From Streptomyces sp. AP-93 (lineage in GTDB: Bacteria; Actinomycetota; Actinomycetes; Streptomycetales; Streptomycetaceae), in contig NZ_JALGBX010000019.1 of assembly GCF_022808175.1 (NCBI RefSeq), forward strand, positions 124,001-188,000: a stretch of 64,000 nucleotides of DNA, in the 5' to 3' direction. Of this stretch, positions 33,247 to 41,616 are shown in pieces. The number at the start of each line of letters is the position of its first letter. The stretch's first letter is position 1. Under the pieces are notes generated by a model that saw nothing but the letters and a program-made list of their open reading frames with translations, did no database searches and was not told the DNA's origin. Made by a program: the position numbers and the translations under genes.

Positions 33247-34281
33247 ATGGCCATGCCACTGCGACAGACCATCAGGGTCGGGACGTACCTGCTCGAACAG
33301 AAGCTCCGCAAGCGTGAGAAGTTCCCGCTGATCGTCGAGCTGGAACCGCTCTACGCCTGCAACCTGGCCTGCGAGGGGTGCGGGAAGATCCAGCACCCGG
33401 CCGGGGTGCTCAAGCAGCGCATGCCCGTGGCCCAGGCGGTGGGCGCCGTGCTGGAATCGGGCGCGCCGATGGTGTCCATCGCGGGCGGCGAGCCCTTGAT
33501 GCACCCGCAGATCGACGAGATCGTGCGCCAGTTGGTGGCGAAGCGGAAGTACGTCTTCCTCTGCACCAACGCCATGCTGCTCCGCAAGAAGATCGAGAAG
33601 TTCACGCCCTCCCCGTACTTCGCCTTCGCCGTGCACATCGACGGTCTGCGCGAGCGCCACGACGAGTCGGTGGCGAAGGAAGGCGTCTTCGACGAAGCGG
33701 TCGCGGCCATCAAGGAGGCGAAGAAGCGCGGATTCCGGGTGACGACCAACTCCACCTTCTTCAACACCGACACCCCGCAGACCATCATCGAGGTCCTCAA
33801 CTACCTCAATGACGATCTCCAGGTGGACGAGATGATGATCTCGCCGGCCTACGCCTACGAAAAGGCCCCCGACCAGGAGCACTTCCTCGGCGTCGAACAG
33901 ACCCGCGAACTCTTCAAGAAGGCCTTCGCGGGCGGCAACCGGCGGCGCTGGCGGCTCAACCACTCCCCGCTCTTCCTGGACTTCCTGGAAGGCAAAGTCG
34001 ATTTCCCCTGCACCGCCTGGGCCATTCCGAATTACTCGCTCTTCGGCTGGCAGCGCCCCTGCTATCTGATGAGCGACGGGTACGTGCCCTCGTACCGGGA
34101 ACTGATCGAGGAGACCGACTGGAGCAAGTACGGCCGCGGGAAGGACCCGCGCTGCGCGAACTGCATGGCGCACTGCGGGTACGAGCCCACGGCCGTCCTG
34201 GCCACCATGGGATCGCTGAAGGAGTCGCTGCGGGCGGCCCGCGAGACCGTGGGCGGGAACCGGCCGGACAAGTCGGCATGA
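33247..34281 (+). CDS. hpnH: Radical SAM adenosylhopane synthase HpnH
   Basis: A 344-residue radical SAM enzyme. The iron-sulfur cluster motif is C38-xxx-C42-xx-C45 (YACNLACEGCGK), followed by the SAM-binding SIAGGEPLMHP and a C-terminal Cys cluster (CANCMAHCGY). HpnH couples the 5'-deoxyadenosyl radical to hopene, forming adenosylhopane, the first step to C35 hopanoids. AGGAGGTGA lies upstream of ATG 33247, making it the best ribosome-binding site in the operon. It overlaps the aminotransferase by 4 bp. Confidence 0.95.
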   Translation: MAMPLRQTIRVGTYLLEQKLRKREKFPLIVELEPLYACNLACEGCGKIQHPAGVLKQRMPVAQAVGAVLESGAPMVSIAGGEPLMHPQIDEIVRQLVAKRKYVFLCTNAMLLRKKIEKFTPSPYFAFAVHIDGLRERHDESVAKEGVFDEAVAAIKEAKKRGFRVTTNSTFFNTDTPQTIIEVLNYLNDDLQVDEMMISPAYAYEKAPDQEHFLGVEQTRELFKKAFAGGNRRRWRLNHSPLFLDFLEGKVDFPCTAWAIPNYSLFGWQRPCYLMSDGYVPSYRELIEETDWSKYGRGKDPRCANCMAHCGYEPTAVLATMGSLKESLRAARETVGGNRPDKSA

Positions 34282-35660
34282 CCGGCTTCGACCTCGCCAC
34301 CCTGCTCGCCGAGCGGGGTGGCGAGCGGTACGAACTGCACGCCCGCCACCTCAACCACCAGCTGCCCCGGATGCTGCACACCATCGGCTTCGACAAGGTC
34401 TACGAGCGGGCCGAGGGAGCCCACTTCTGGGATGCCGAGGGCAACGACTACCTCGACATGCTGGCCGGCTTCGGGGTGATGGGCCTGGGCCGCCACCACC
34501 CGGTGGTCAGACAGGCCCTGCACGACGTGCTGGACGCCCAGCTCGCCGACCTCACCCGTTTCGACTGCCAGCCGCTGCCCGGGCTGCTGGCCGAGAAGCT
34601 GCTCTCGCACAGTCCGCACCTGGACCGGGTCTTCTTCGGCAACAGCGGCACCGAGGCCGTGGAGACCGCCCTGAAGTTCGCCCGGTACGCCACCGGGCGG
34701 CCCAGGGTCCTCTACTGCGACCACGCCTTCCACGGGCTCACCACGGGCTCGCTCTCGGTCAACGGCGAGGCCGGCTTCCGCGACGGCTTCGCGCCGCTGC
34801 TGCCGGACACCAAGGTCGCCCTCGGGGACCTGGCCGCGCTGGAGCGGGAACTGAAGAAGGGGGACGTGGCGGCCTTCGTCGTGGAGCCGATCCAGGGCAA
34901 GGGGGTGCTCGCCGCCCCGCCCGGGTTCCTGCTCGCCGCACAGGAGCTGCTCCACCGGCGGGGGGCGCTGCTGATCGCGGACGAGGTGCAGACCGGCCTC
35001 GGACGGACCGGCGACTTCTACGCCTACCAGCACGAGGCCGGAGTCGAACCGGACCTGGTCTGCGTGGCCAAGGCGCTCTCCGGCGGCTACGTGCCCGTCG
35101 GAGCGACCCTGGGCAAGGACTGGATCTTCAAGAAGGTCTTCTCCTCCATGGACCGGGTGCTCGTCCACTCCGCCAGCTTCGGCTCCAACGCGCAGGCGAT
35201 GGCGGCCGGGCTCGCGGTCCTGTCCGTCATGGAGGACGAGCAGGTGGTGGCCCATGCCCGCGCGATGGGCGACCTGCTGCGCGGGCGGCTCGGCGCGCTC
35301 GTGGACGAGTACGAACTGCTCCACGAGGTACGGGGACGCGGGCTGATGATCGGCATCGAGTTCGGCCGGCCGTCGTCGCTGGGTCTGCGGAGCCGCTGGA
35401 GCATGCTGCAGGCGGCGCGCAAGGGGCTGTTCGCGCAGATGGTCGTGGTGCCGCTGCTGCAGAAGCACCGGATCCTCACGCAGGTCTCCGGCGACCACCT
35501 GGAAGTGATCAAGCTGATCCCGCCGCTGATCGTGGACGAGGCGGACGTCGACCGGTTCGTCGGCGCCTTCCGCGCGGTCATGGACGAGGCCCACGGCGGC
35601 GGCGCGCTGATGTGGGACTTCGGCCGGACGCTGGTGAAGCAGGCCGTCGCCAACCGCTGA
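34278..35660 (+). CDS. hpnO: PLP-dependent aminotransferase HpnO-like (aminohopanetriol formation)
   Basis: A 460-residue class III aminotransferase: GNSGTEAVETALKFAR for cofactor phosphate, LLIADEVQTGLGRTG with Asp235 and the Schiff-base Lys265 in VCVAKALSGGYVPVG. In hopanoid operons this enzyme converts the terminal ribosylhopane-derived aldehyde to aminobacteriohopanetriol. It starts with ATGA overlapping hpnH and is the last gene of the operon here. From memory, in S. coelicolor ispG and dxs copies lie between hpnH and this gene; they are absent here. Confidence 0.88.
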   Translation: MTGFDLATLLAERGGERYELHARHLNHQLPRMLHTIGFDKVYERAEGAHFWDAEGNDYLDMLAGFGVMGLGRHHPVVRQALHDVLDAQLADLTRFDCQPLPGLLAEKLLSHSPHLDRVFFGNSGTEAVETALKFARYATGRPRVLYCDHAFHGLTTGSLSVNGEAGFRDGFAPLLPDTKVALGDLAALERELKKGDVAAFVVEPIQGKGVLAAPPGFLLAAQELLHRRGALLIADEVQTGLGRTGDFYAYQHEAGVEPDLVCVAKALSGGYVPVGATLGKDWIFKKVFSSMDRVLVHSASFGSNAQAMAAGLAVLSVMEDEQVVAHARAMGDLLRGRLGALVDEYELLHEVRGRGLMIGIEFGRPSSLGLRSRWSMLQAARKGLFAQMVVVPLLQKHRILTQVSGDHLEVIKLIPPLIVDEADVDRFVGAFRAVMDEAHGGGALMWDFGRTLVKQAVANR

Positions 35661-35711
35661 GTCAACCGCTGGGCCGGCGGCTCGGCGGGCGACGGCCCAC
35701 CTCGTGGGGCG

Positions 35712-36542
35712 TCAGTCCAGCAGCCGGTCGCGGAGCCTGTCGAGGGTCTCGGGCGTCAGCCCGAGGCCCTCGGCGAGGTAACGCTCCACGCCGCCCCACT
35801 CCTCGTCGATGGCGTCGAAGGCCGTGGTCAGATACGGGGCGCGGGCGTCGAAGAGCGGGGCGAGCAGCTCCATCACCTCGGGGGCGCGGGCCTCGGGAGA
35901 GTCGCTGCCACGGCGGACCCGGTAGCGGTTGTGGGGGGCGTTCGACTCCAGGTAGTCCGCGAGGATCGCCTCCCGCCCGACGCCCAGCGCGAGCAGGGTG
36001 ACGGCGATCGACAGGCCGGCCCGGTCCTTCCCGGCGGCGCAGTGCATGAGCGCCGGGACGCTGTCCTCGGCGAGCGCGTGCACCACCCGGCTGTGCTCGG
36101 CGGTTCGGGTCCGGATCATCGTCCGGTACGAACGGGACATCCGCGCGGCGGCCTTGCCCTCGCCCAGGATCTCGCGGAGCTGTGCCAGGTCCCCTTCGCG
36201 GACCATCTTCCAGAACTCCCGGCCGTCGGCCGGATCCGACAGCGGAATGTTGACGTTGAGCACCCCGGGCAGCTCCACGTCCGCACCCTCCAGCGCGTGG
36301 TCGGCGCCGTTGCGGAAGTCGAAGACGGTGTGCAGACCGAGCGAGGCGAGGAACTCCGCGTCGGTTTCGGTGGCATGCGCCAGATGTCCGCTTCGGAACA
36401 GTCGTCCCGACTTGACCCTTCGGCCGTCCGCGGTCGGCAAGCCGCCCACGTCGCGGAAGTTGCGCACTCCGGTCAGGGTCGGCGCCGGCGCCACCGGCGC
36501 CGCCGGATCGGTGTGCGGGCTCTGGGGTATCTGCTGGGTCAC
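35712..36542 (-). CDS. Tyrosine-protein phosphatase (PtpB/DSP-like)
   Basis: This 276-residue protein has the P-loop HCAAGKDRAGLS (Cys nucleophile, Lys and Asp-Arg instead of the plain CX5R of eukaryotic PTPs), typical of actinobacterial MptpB-like phosphatases. GVRNFRDVGGLPTADGRRVKSG (in parts) near the N-terminus is the other hallmark. Such enzymes act on phosphotyrosine, and some also on phosphoinositides. The start is GTG 36542 with GGAGGAG upstream. It is convergent with the hopanoid operon and divergent from the riboswitch-controlled hydrolase. No signal peptide. Confidence 0.87.
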   Translation of the reverse strand: MTQQIPQSPHTDPAAPVAPAPTLTGVRNFRDVGGLPTADGRRVKSGRLFRSGHLAHATETDAEFLASLGLHTVFDFRNGADHALEGADVELPGVLNVNIPLSDPADGREFWKMVREGDLAQLREILGEGKAAARMSRSYRTMIRTRTAEHSRVVHALAEDSVPALMHCAAGKDRAGLSIAVTLLALGVGREAILADYLESNAPHNRYRVRRGSDSPEARAPEVMELLAPLFDARAPYLTTAFDAIDEEWGGVERYLAEGLGLTPETLDRLRDRLLD

Positions 36543-36909
36543 AGGGCTCCTCCGTGTCGTCCGTGCGGTCGTCGTCGCGCGTGTCCGAATTACGCCACTT
36601 GCGGGCAACTTGCCATAGCGAGAGGCGAGATCGGACATGCCCCCGTGAGCCAGATCATACGGTGACGGTGAGTGGCTGATCGCGAATGGCGAATTGCCTT
36701 GCTGGGGCGGTTGTTGAAGGTGGGGAATGGACGGAGGGTGACCGGAATTCCGGCAGCCCGTCATCTTCAAGATTCTGTTGGGGAATTTATGACTTGTTCC
36801 GTACGGCCGGGCTCGATTACGTTCGCGATCGATCCGGACGGACCGCCTAATCCTGCCGCCGACCGGAAACCGCACCCGACTATTCACGCGCGTGGCAGGA
36901 GCGGGGGAA
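36543..36909. other. Intergenic region upstream of the c-di-AMP riboswitch
   Basis: About 370 bp between the divergent phosphatase and the riboswitch. Base composition is clearly more AT-rich than the coding regions (for example around 36600-36880). I see no credible ORF. The promoters for the phosphatase and the riboswitch transcript must lie here, but no clear -35/-10 pair could be assigned. I see no strong dyads. Confidence 0.5.
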
Positions 36910-37050
36910 CCAGGTAAGCCGCTGTTCCGGATCTCCGGTTGAGATCTTTACAACGGGACAGCTCGGGGTGAAGCCGTACATGTGCTGTTCACCGGCACAG
37001 GAGCGGCCGGACATCTCCAGTCCGAACCCGACAGCTCACCTCGCAGGCGT
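36910..37050 (+). promoter_or_regulatory. c-di-AMP (ydaO-yuaA) riboswitch
   Basis: The leader of the LysM-M23 gene carries the conserved blocks of the ydaO-yuaA class in order: GGGACAGCTCGGGGTGA (36955-36970) and then CCGAACCCGACAGCTCACCT (37022-37041) followed by CGCAGGCGT. This is the consensus core of that RNA. The SD GGAGAGG begins at once after the aptamer. In actinobacteria this class precedes genes for cell-wall remodelling enzymes and generally turns expression off when c-di-AMP is high. The exact 5' boundary is approximate. Confidence 0.88.
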
Positions 37051-37066
37051 CGGAGAGGAATTCGAC

Positions 37067-38098
37067 ATGTCCGGAACGGGTAAGCACCGCCGTCCCAAGT
37101 CCCGCTCGATATCCCGCGGGTTCGCCGTCGCGGGCACCGGTGGCGCGGCCCTCGCGCTTCCGCTGCTCGGCGCCACCGGCGCCCATGCCGCGGGCGTCCC
37201 GGCCGCCGCTCCGGCCGCCGCTCCGGTCCAGGCTCCGCAGGCCATGGCTCCGCAGGCCGTGGCTTTGCAGGCCGGGGCCGCGCTCCAGGCCGCGCCCGCC
37301 GCCGCGCAGGCCGCTCCCACCGTCTACACCGTGGTGCCGGGCGACTACCTCTCCAAGATCGCCGAGAGCCGGCACCTCGCCGGTGGCTGGGAGCAGCTCT
37401 ACGCGGACAACCTCGAGGCCGTCGGCACCGACCCGTCGCTGATCCACCCGGGGCTCAAGCTCACGCTCGGCGCGAAGGGCTCGGCTCCGGCCGCGTCGGC
37501 CGAGTCCGCGCCGACCGAAACGCGGAAGCCGGCCAAGAAGTCCGCTTCTTCTGCTTCTTCTGCTTCTTCCGCTTCTTCTGGTTCTTCCACTTATGGCGGT
37601 TCATCGGATTCCTCCGACGAGGCCGCCGCGCCCGCCGCGAAGGCGCCCGCCGCCAAGGCGCCCGCCAAGCAGCAGCAGGGCGGCTCCACGTCGACCGGCT
37701 TCTTCGCCCCGGTCGGTGGCGGCACCTCCACCGCGTACAAGACCGCCGGCTCCATGTGGTCCAGCGGCTACCACACCGGTGTCGACTTCGCCGCGAGCAC
37801 CGGCACCACCGTCAAGGCGGTCGGCGCCGGAACCGTGGTCTCCGCCGGCTGGAGCGGCGCGTACGGCAACGAGGTCGTCATCCAGCACGCCGACGGCAGG
37901 TACAGCCAGTACGCGCACCTCTCCCAGCTGTCCGTCTCCTCCGGCCAGAGCGTCACCGGCGGACAGACCATCGGCCTCTCCGGTTCCACGGGCAACTCGA
38001 CCGGCCCGCACCTGCACTTCGAGATCCGCACCGGGCCCTCGTACGGCTCGGACATCGACCCGCTGGCCTACCTCCGGTCGAAGGGCGTCAGCATCTGA
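37067..38098 (+). CDS. Secreted LysM-M23 peptidoglycan endopeptidase
   Basis: This 343-residue exported protein has four parts. First, a signal peptide (KHRRPKSRSISRGFAVAGTGG with AHA cleavage). An Ala/Pro/Gln-rich linker comes next, then a LysM domain at about 87-132 (YTVVPGDYLSKIAESRHLAG). A Ser-rich linker follows, and an M23 domain covers about 220-343 with HTGVDFAA and GPHLHFEIRTG (zinc ligands H, D, HxH). M23 enzymes cut peptide cross-bridges; LysM binds peptidoglycan. Expression is probably governed by the c-di-AMP riboswitch in its leader. The ATG at 37067 follows GGAGAGG. The Ser linker is encoded by an unusual simple repeat. Confidence 0.93.
   Translation: MSGTGKHRRPKSRSISRGFAVAGTGGAALALPLLGATGAHAAGVPAAAPAAAPVQAPQAMAPQAVALQAGAALQAAPAAAQAAPTVYTVVPGDYLSKIAESRHLAGGWEQLYADNLEAVGTDPSLIHPGLKLTLGAKGSAPAASAESAPTETRKPAKKSASSASSASSASSGSSTYGGSSDSSDEAAAPAAKAPAAKAPAKQQQGGSTSTGFFAPVGGGTSTAYKTAGSMWSSGYHTGVDFAASTGTTVKAVGAGTVVSAGWSGAYGNEVVIQHADGRYSQYAHLSQLSVSSGQSVTGGQTIGLSGSTGNSTGPHLHFEIRTGPSYGSDIDPLAYLRSKGVSI
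37544..37588 (+). repeat. Five tandem 9-bp units GCTTCTTCY encoding Ala-Ser-Ser
   Basis: Three exact GCTTCTTCT copies and two single- or double-base variants run in frame within the Ser-rich linker of the LysM-M23 protein. They use TCT and GCT, codons otherwise rare in this window, so the array differs in base composition from the rest of the gene. Confidence 0.9.
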
Positions 38099-38164
38099 AT
38101 CCGAGGCGCTGTCGCAGGTGCCGGTTAGGCTGCCCGTTTCGACAGGGGACGGGACGGTCGTGGC

Positions 38165-39319
38165 ATGAAGGTCAGCTCAGGGGAGCTCAACCGCTCCACG
38201 CTCGCACGGCAGTTGCTGCTGCGGCGCGAGGTGATGGGCGTCGGTGACGCGGTGCGCCGGGTGGTCGCCCTGCAGGCGCAGCACGCGGCCTCGCCGTACC
38301 TCGCGCTGTGGAACCGGCTCTCCGGCTTCGACCCGGCGGACCTCGACGCCGCCTTCACGGGGCGCGAGGTCGTCAAGTCGACCTTGATGCGGCTGACCCT
38401 GCACGCCGTTCACGCGCAGGACTACCCGCCCTTCCGGGAGGCCGTGCAGCCGTCCGTACGGGCCGCAAGGCTCGGGACCCGCTTCACGGACTCCGGGCTG
38501 ACGGCCGAGGACGCCGACGTCCTGGTGCCGGAGCTGCTGGACTTCGCCGACCGGCCCCGTACGACGGCGGAGTGCGAGGCCTGGCTCGGACACCGGCTGG
38601 GCGCGGCGCCGCAGCCCGGAGCGTGGTGGGGGCTGAGGCAGTACGCGCCGCTGCTGCACGCGCCCACCGCCGCGCCGTGGTCGTTCGGGGAGCGTCCGTC
38701 GTACGTATCGCCCCCGCGCCCGCCGCGCACGGTACCGGCGGACCCGGAGGCGGCGGAGGAATCCCTGCGGACGCTGGTCCTGCGCTACCTGGAGGGGTTC
38801 GGGCCGGCGTCGGCGGCGGACGTGGCGCAGTTCTCCCTGGTCCAGCGGGCCAGGGTCCGCCGGGCGCTGCGGGCGCTGGAGCTCGCCGGGAGGCTCGACC
38901 GGCTGGTGGGGCCGGACGGCGAGGAGCTGTTCGACGTCCAGGGCGCACCGCGTCCGCAGGAGGACACGCCGGCGCCGCCCCGTCTGATGGCCATGTGGGA
39001 CAGCGTGCTGCTCGCGTACGCCGACCGGAGCCGCGTCGTTCCGCCGCAGTACCGAAAGCTCGTCGCGCGGATGAACGGCGACACCCTGGCGACCCTGCTG
39101 GTCGACGGCCACGTCGCGGGGGTGTGGCGCCCGGCCGGCGCCGGCGGCGGGATCGAGGCGACCGCCTTCCATCCCCTCCGGGAGGAGGTCTGGGAGGCGC
39201 TCGCCGACGAGGCCCGGGCGCTGACGGCCTTCCTGGCCGACCGCGAACCGGAGGTCTACCGGCGGTACGGCCACTGGTGGAGCAAACTGCCGACCGCCGA
39301 GACCCGGCTGCTCGTCTGA
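38165..39319 (+). CDS. Winged-helix protein of the AlkZ/YcaQ DNA glycosylase superfamily
   Basis: A 384-residue protein with repeated winged-helix units, corresponding to the AlkZ/YcaQ (HTH_42) fold. The catalytic-type motif is present: VVALQAQHAASPYLALWNRL, where the QxQ pair matches the QxQ of AlkZ-type glycosylases. A basic, Arg-rich middle and WSKLPTAETR-type end follow. AlkZ enzymes excise alkylated bases and unhook crosslinks; whether this one is active or a divergent DNA-binding homolog is not certain. ATG 38165 is only 66 bp after the M23 gene, so it may share its riboswitch-controlled transcript or have its own start. Confidence 0.78.
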   Translation: MKVSSGELNRSTLARQLLLRREVMGVGDAVRRVVALQAQHAASPYLALWNRLSGFDPADLDAAFTGREVVKSTLMRLTLHAVHAQDYPPFREAVQPSVRAARLGTRFTDSGLTAEDADVLVPELLDFADRPRTTAECEAWLGHRLGAAPQPGAWWGLRQYAPLLHAPTAAPWSFGERPSYVSPPRPPRTVPADPEAAEESLRTLVLRYLEGFGPASAADVAQFSLVQRARVRRALRALELAGRLDRLVGPDGEELFDVQGAPRPQEDTPAPPRLMAMWDSVLLAYADRSRVVPPQYRKLVARMNGDTLATLLVDGHVAGVWRPAGAGGGIEATAFHPLREEVWEALADEARALTAFLADREPEVYRRYGHWWSKLPTAETRLLV

Positions 39320-39328
39320 GCCGTGGGG

Positions 39329-39351
39329 CCGGGACCGGAGGGGGGTCCCGG
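39329..39351 (+). terminator. Terminator hairpin after the AlkZ-like gene
   Basis: CCGGGACC (39329-39336) pairs perfectly with GGTCCCGG (39344-39351) around a 7-nt loop, starting 10 bp after the stop codon. A second hairpin follows at 39373-39396. Confidence 0.65.
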
Positions 39352-39372
39352 TCCCACCCGCCCCACCCGCGC

Positions 39373-39396
39373 AGGTCAGAAGAAAGGCTCTGACCT
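39373..39396. terminator. Second hairpin between convergent genes
   Basis: AGGTCAGA and its complement TCTGACCT flank an 8-nt loop, 54 bp after the AlkZ-like gene and 75 bp past the end of the convergent lipoprotein gene. It could serve either strand. Confidence 0.5.
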
Positions 39397-39470
39397 GTGG
39401 AAAACGACGGTCACGGACTGCGGGCGGGTGTAGACCAGCCGGCCCCGTTCCAGGACGGGTCCGGATCAGC

Positions 39471-40004
39471 TCACCGTGCGGTCTTCGAACCGAGTTCGCC
39501 GGGCTTCTTCGGGACCCACGGGTGCACGGCGGTGGCCTCCTCGGCGGCAGGCTCATCCATGGTCACGCGCCAGACGTCCTTGCCGTCCACACTGGTGGCC
39601 CGGACCTGGATCTGCTTGATCTGGCCGGTCTCGTGCAGATAGAGCACGACCTCCTGTCGCAGCGAGCCCTCGTCGTAGAACTCCGCGGTCACCTTGCCCC
39701 GGGCTCCCTTGCCGAATGCCGCGATCCAGTTCTCGGCAGTCTTCTCGGGGACGCCCTTGTCCTCCTTGTCGGCCACCAGCGACGCCAGCTCGCCGACCTT
39801 GCCGTCGGCGATGCGCCACACCACCTGCTGGGTGATGCCCAAGGATCCCGTGGACGGGTATCCGACCACGGCGAGCGGCACGTGGCTGCCGTAGTCACCG
39901 GCATACGCCACGTCTTCGGCATCGTAGGCCGAGGAGCAGGCGGTCAGCATGCCGACTGCCATCGCGGAGAAGGCCACGGCCCGCAAGGCCGGTCCCGGCC
40001 TCAA
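39471..40004 (-). CDS. Small lipoprotein of unknown function
   Basis: The 177-residue product has a signal sequence (RPGPALRAVAFSAMAVGML) ending in a lipobox L-T-A-C, so it is predicted to be a membrane-anchored lipoprotein with an extracytoplasmic beta-rich domain (VDGKDVWRVTMDEP). The likely start is TTG 40004 with GAGG upstream; longer in-frame starts run through the decayed amidase-like gene. The TTG overlaps the remnant stop (TTGA), as if the two were once translationally coupled. No family is recognised. Confidence 0.7.
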   Translation of the reverse strand: MRPGPALRAVAFSAMAVGMLTACSSAYDAEDVAYAGDYGSHVPLAVVGYPSTGSLGITQQVVWRIADGKVGELASLVADKEDKGVPEKTAENWIAAFGKGARGKVTAEFYDEGSLRQEVVLYLHETGQIKQIQVRATSVDGKDVWRVTMDEPAAEEATAVHPWVPKKPGELGSKTAR

Positions 40005-40231
40005 CGAGACCTCGGCCGAAGCGCGCCGACCTCGACGATCGGATGATTGTTGCCGGTCACGACCGCCGCGTGGTTGTACACACCGTTGTCCTTCTTTCAG
40101 CTGAAGAACAGGACGTCTCCAGGACGAAGATTGTACGACCGGTTGACGTAGCCGGACCGGCGGTAGTTGAGCATGTGCACGAACAGGTTCTGGGCCGCTG
40201 ACCAGGTGTGGCTGTTCTTCTTCCACACTCC
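40001..40231 (-). pseudogene. Amidase-domain (amidase_6-like) gene remnant with in-frame TGA
   Basis: The reverse strand encodes KNSHTWSAAQNLFVHML, then YNLRPGDVLFFS, a TGA at 40097-40099, and in the same frame KKDNGVYNHAAVVTGNNHP. The halves fit a cysteine-amidase-like domain (GDVLFxxW...HAAVVTG) in which the stop replaces an expected Trp codon (TGG to TGA). The 5' part with the catalytic Cys is missing, replaced by a short Arg-rich stretch next to the M20 gene. It overlaps the lipoprotein start by 4 bp. A truncated, dead wall-hydrolase or amidase gene is the best reading. Confidence 0.6.
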
Positions 40232-40281
40232 CACGGCGGCGTGCCGCGGAGATCGGAAGGGTCTCCTCCTGCGCCGCATGC

Positions 40282-41616
40282 TCAGGTGGCGAGTCTGACG
40301 ACGGCGTCGAGCAGGCATTTCCCGCCGAACACCACGTCGCTCACCCGGGCATGCTCGTCGACTCCATGGATCAACCGCATGATGTCGGTGTCGCTCGCCG
40401 ACGGGAAGAATCCGATGACCTTCGTTTCAGGGAACGCACGGGCGTCCGTGGAAGCGGAGTTGATGTACGGAAGGACGCGCGCGCCGGCCTCCTGGCCCGC
40501 CACCACAAGGTCCAGCACGCCCAGGAGTTCTGGATCGTCATGCACCCCAGCACTCACGCGCCCCTGGAGCAGGCTGACTTCGACTCCGCCGCCTACCGCC
40601 TCCTGCACCTGGGCTGCCCATTCCTCGGGGCGTTCGCCGGGCAGCAGACGCCCGTCGAGGACGACGGATGCCTCGGTCGGTACGACGTTCAGGCGCCGCC
40701 CGCCGGACAGCAGGGTCGGGGTCGCCGTGTTGTGCAGCCCGGCGACGACGAACTCACGCAGGAGGGGGTCGATGGGCAGGCTGCGGGCGCCTTCCCAGGT
40801 CGGCTCCTCCGCCAGGCGTCGGATTCCCTCTCCCACGTCGCCCGGGTGAAGTTCCGCCAGTGTGTGGAGCATCCGGCGTGAGGTGGGCTGCAGAATCGAC
40901 GGGGCCGCGAAGTCCCGGAGCCGCACCAGGGCTTCGGCCAGGCTGAAGACCGCCGCATCAGGACGGGGGAGGGAAGCGTGGCCGCCTTCGCCAGTCGCGG
41001 TGATCCGCATCCTGGCGCTGCCCTTCTCCGCGACCTGCACCGTGTAGACGGGGCCACCGGGTGTGAGGAAGCGCTGTCCGCCGCCCTCGTTGAACGCCAC
41101 CTCCGCCTCCACGAGCGACCGGTGGTGCTCCCACAGCCAGTAGGCCCCCAGTCTGCTCCCCGCTTCCTCGTCGGCCGTGACGATCATCAGTACGTCACGG
41201 CGCAGCGGCACCCGGTGCGCTGCCAGCAGTTGCATGATGAGCAGGCTCGCTGCGATCTGCCCCTTCATGTCCAGCGAGCCCCGGCCCCAGACGCGGCCGT
41301 CCGCCACTTCACCCGAGAAGGGGGGCCGGCTCCAGTTCTCGGCCTGGGCGCCCACCACGTCCGCGTGCCCGAGCAGCATCAGCGGCGGCTCGTCGCCCGA
41401 GCCCGGCAGCCGGGCGACCACGTTGGCCCGCCCCGGCTCGGACTCCAGCACGGTGTGCCGGATCCCGCAGCGGTGCAGTTCCCGGGAGAGGTACCGGGCG
41501 ACCGCAATCTCGTTCCCGGGAGGGTTGGAGGTGTCCAGGCGTACGAGGTTCGAGAGGTGGCCGACCAGATGCTCCTCCTCATCGGCCCACTCGAAGGGCA
41601 GCTCGAAGGGCGCCAT
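40282..41616 (-). CDS. M20-family metallopeptidase (ArgE/DapE/CPG2-like)
   Basis: A 444-residue M20/M25/M40 metallo-hydrolase. Metal-binding and catalytic motifs: LLGHADVVGA (His, Asp), GRGSLDMKGQIAA (bridging Asp), VTADEEAGSRLG (general-base Glu-Glu) and a C-terminal His region (LIHGVDEHARVSD). A lid/dimerisation domain sits in the middle (GEGGHASLPRPDAAVFSLAEAL, in parts). The start at ATG 41616 overlaps the TGA of a 44-residue ORF (TGATG). Substrates are N-acyl amino acids or peptides; specificity is unknown. Confidence 0.88.
   Translation of the reverse strand: MAPFELPFEWADEEEHLVGHLSNLVRLDTSNPPGNEIAVARYLSRELHRCGIRHTVLESEPGRANVVARLPGSGDEPPLMLLGHADVVGAQAENWSRPPFSGEVADGRVWGRGSLDMKGQIAASLLIMQLLAAHRVPLRRDVLMIVTADEEAGSRLGAYWLWEHHRSLVEAEVAFNEGGGQRFLTPGGPVYTVQVAEKGSARMRITATGEGGHASLPRPDAAVFSLAEALVRLRDFAAPSILQPTSRRMLHTLAELHPGDVGEGIRRLAEEPTWEGARSLPIDPLLREFVVAGLHNTATPTLLSGGRRLNVVPTEASVVLDGRLLPGERPEEWAAQVQEAVGGGVEVSLLQGRVSAGVHDDPELLGVLDLVVAGQEAGARVLPYINSASTDARAFPETKVIGFFPSASDTDIMRLIHGVDEHARVSDVVFGGKCLLDAVVRLAT

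Noticed and set aside
36968..37066. 33 extra codons at the start of the LysM-M23 gene
   Set aside because: They lie inside the riboswitch aptamer and the signal peptide begins after ATG 37067.
39471..40226. 251-residue form of the lipoprotein
   Set aside because: The extra N-terminus is out-of-frame translation of the amidase-like remnant; the signal peptide and RBS fit TTG 40004.
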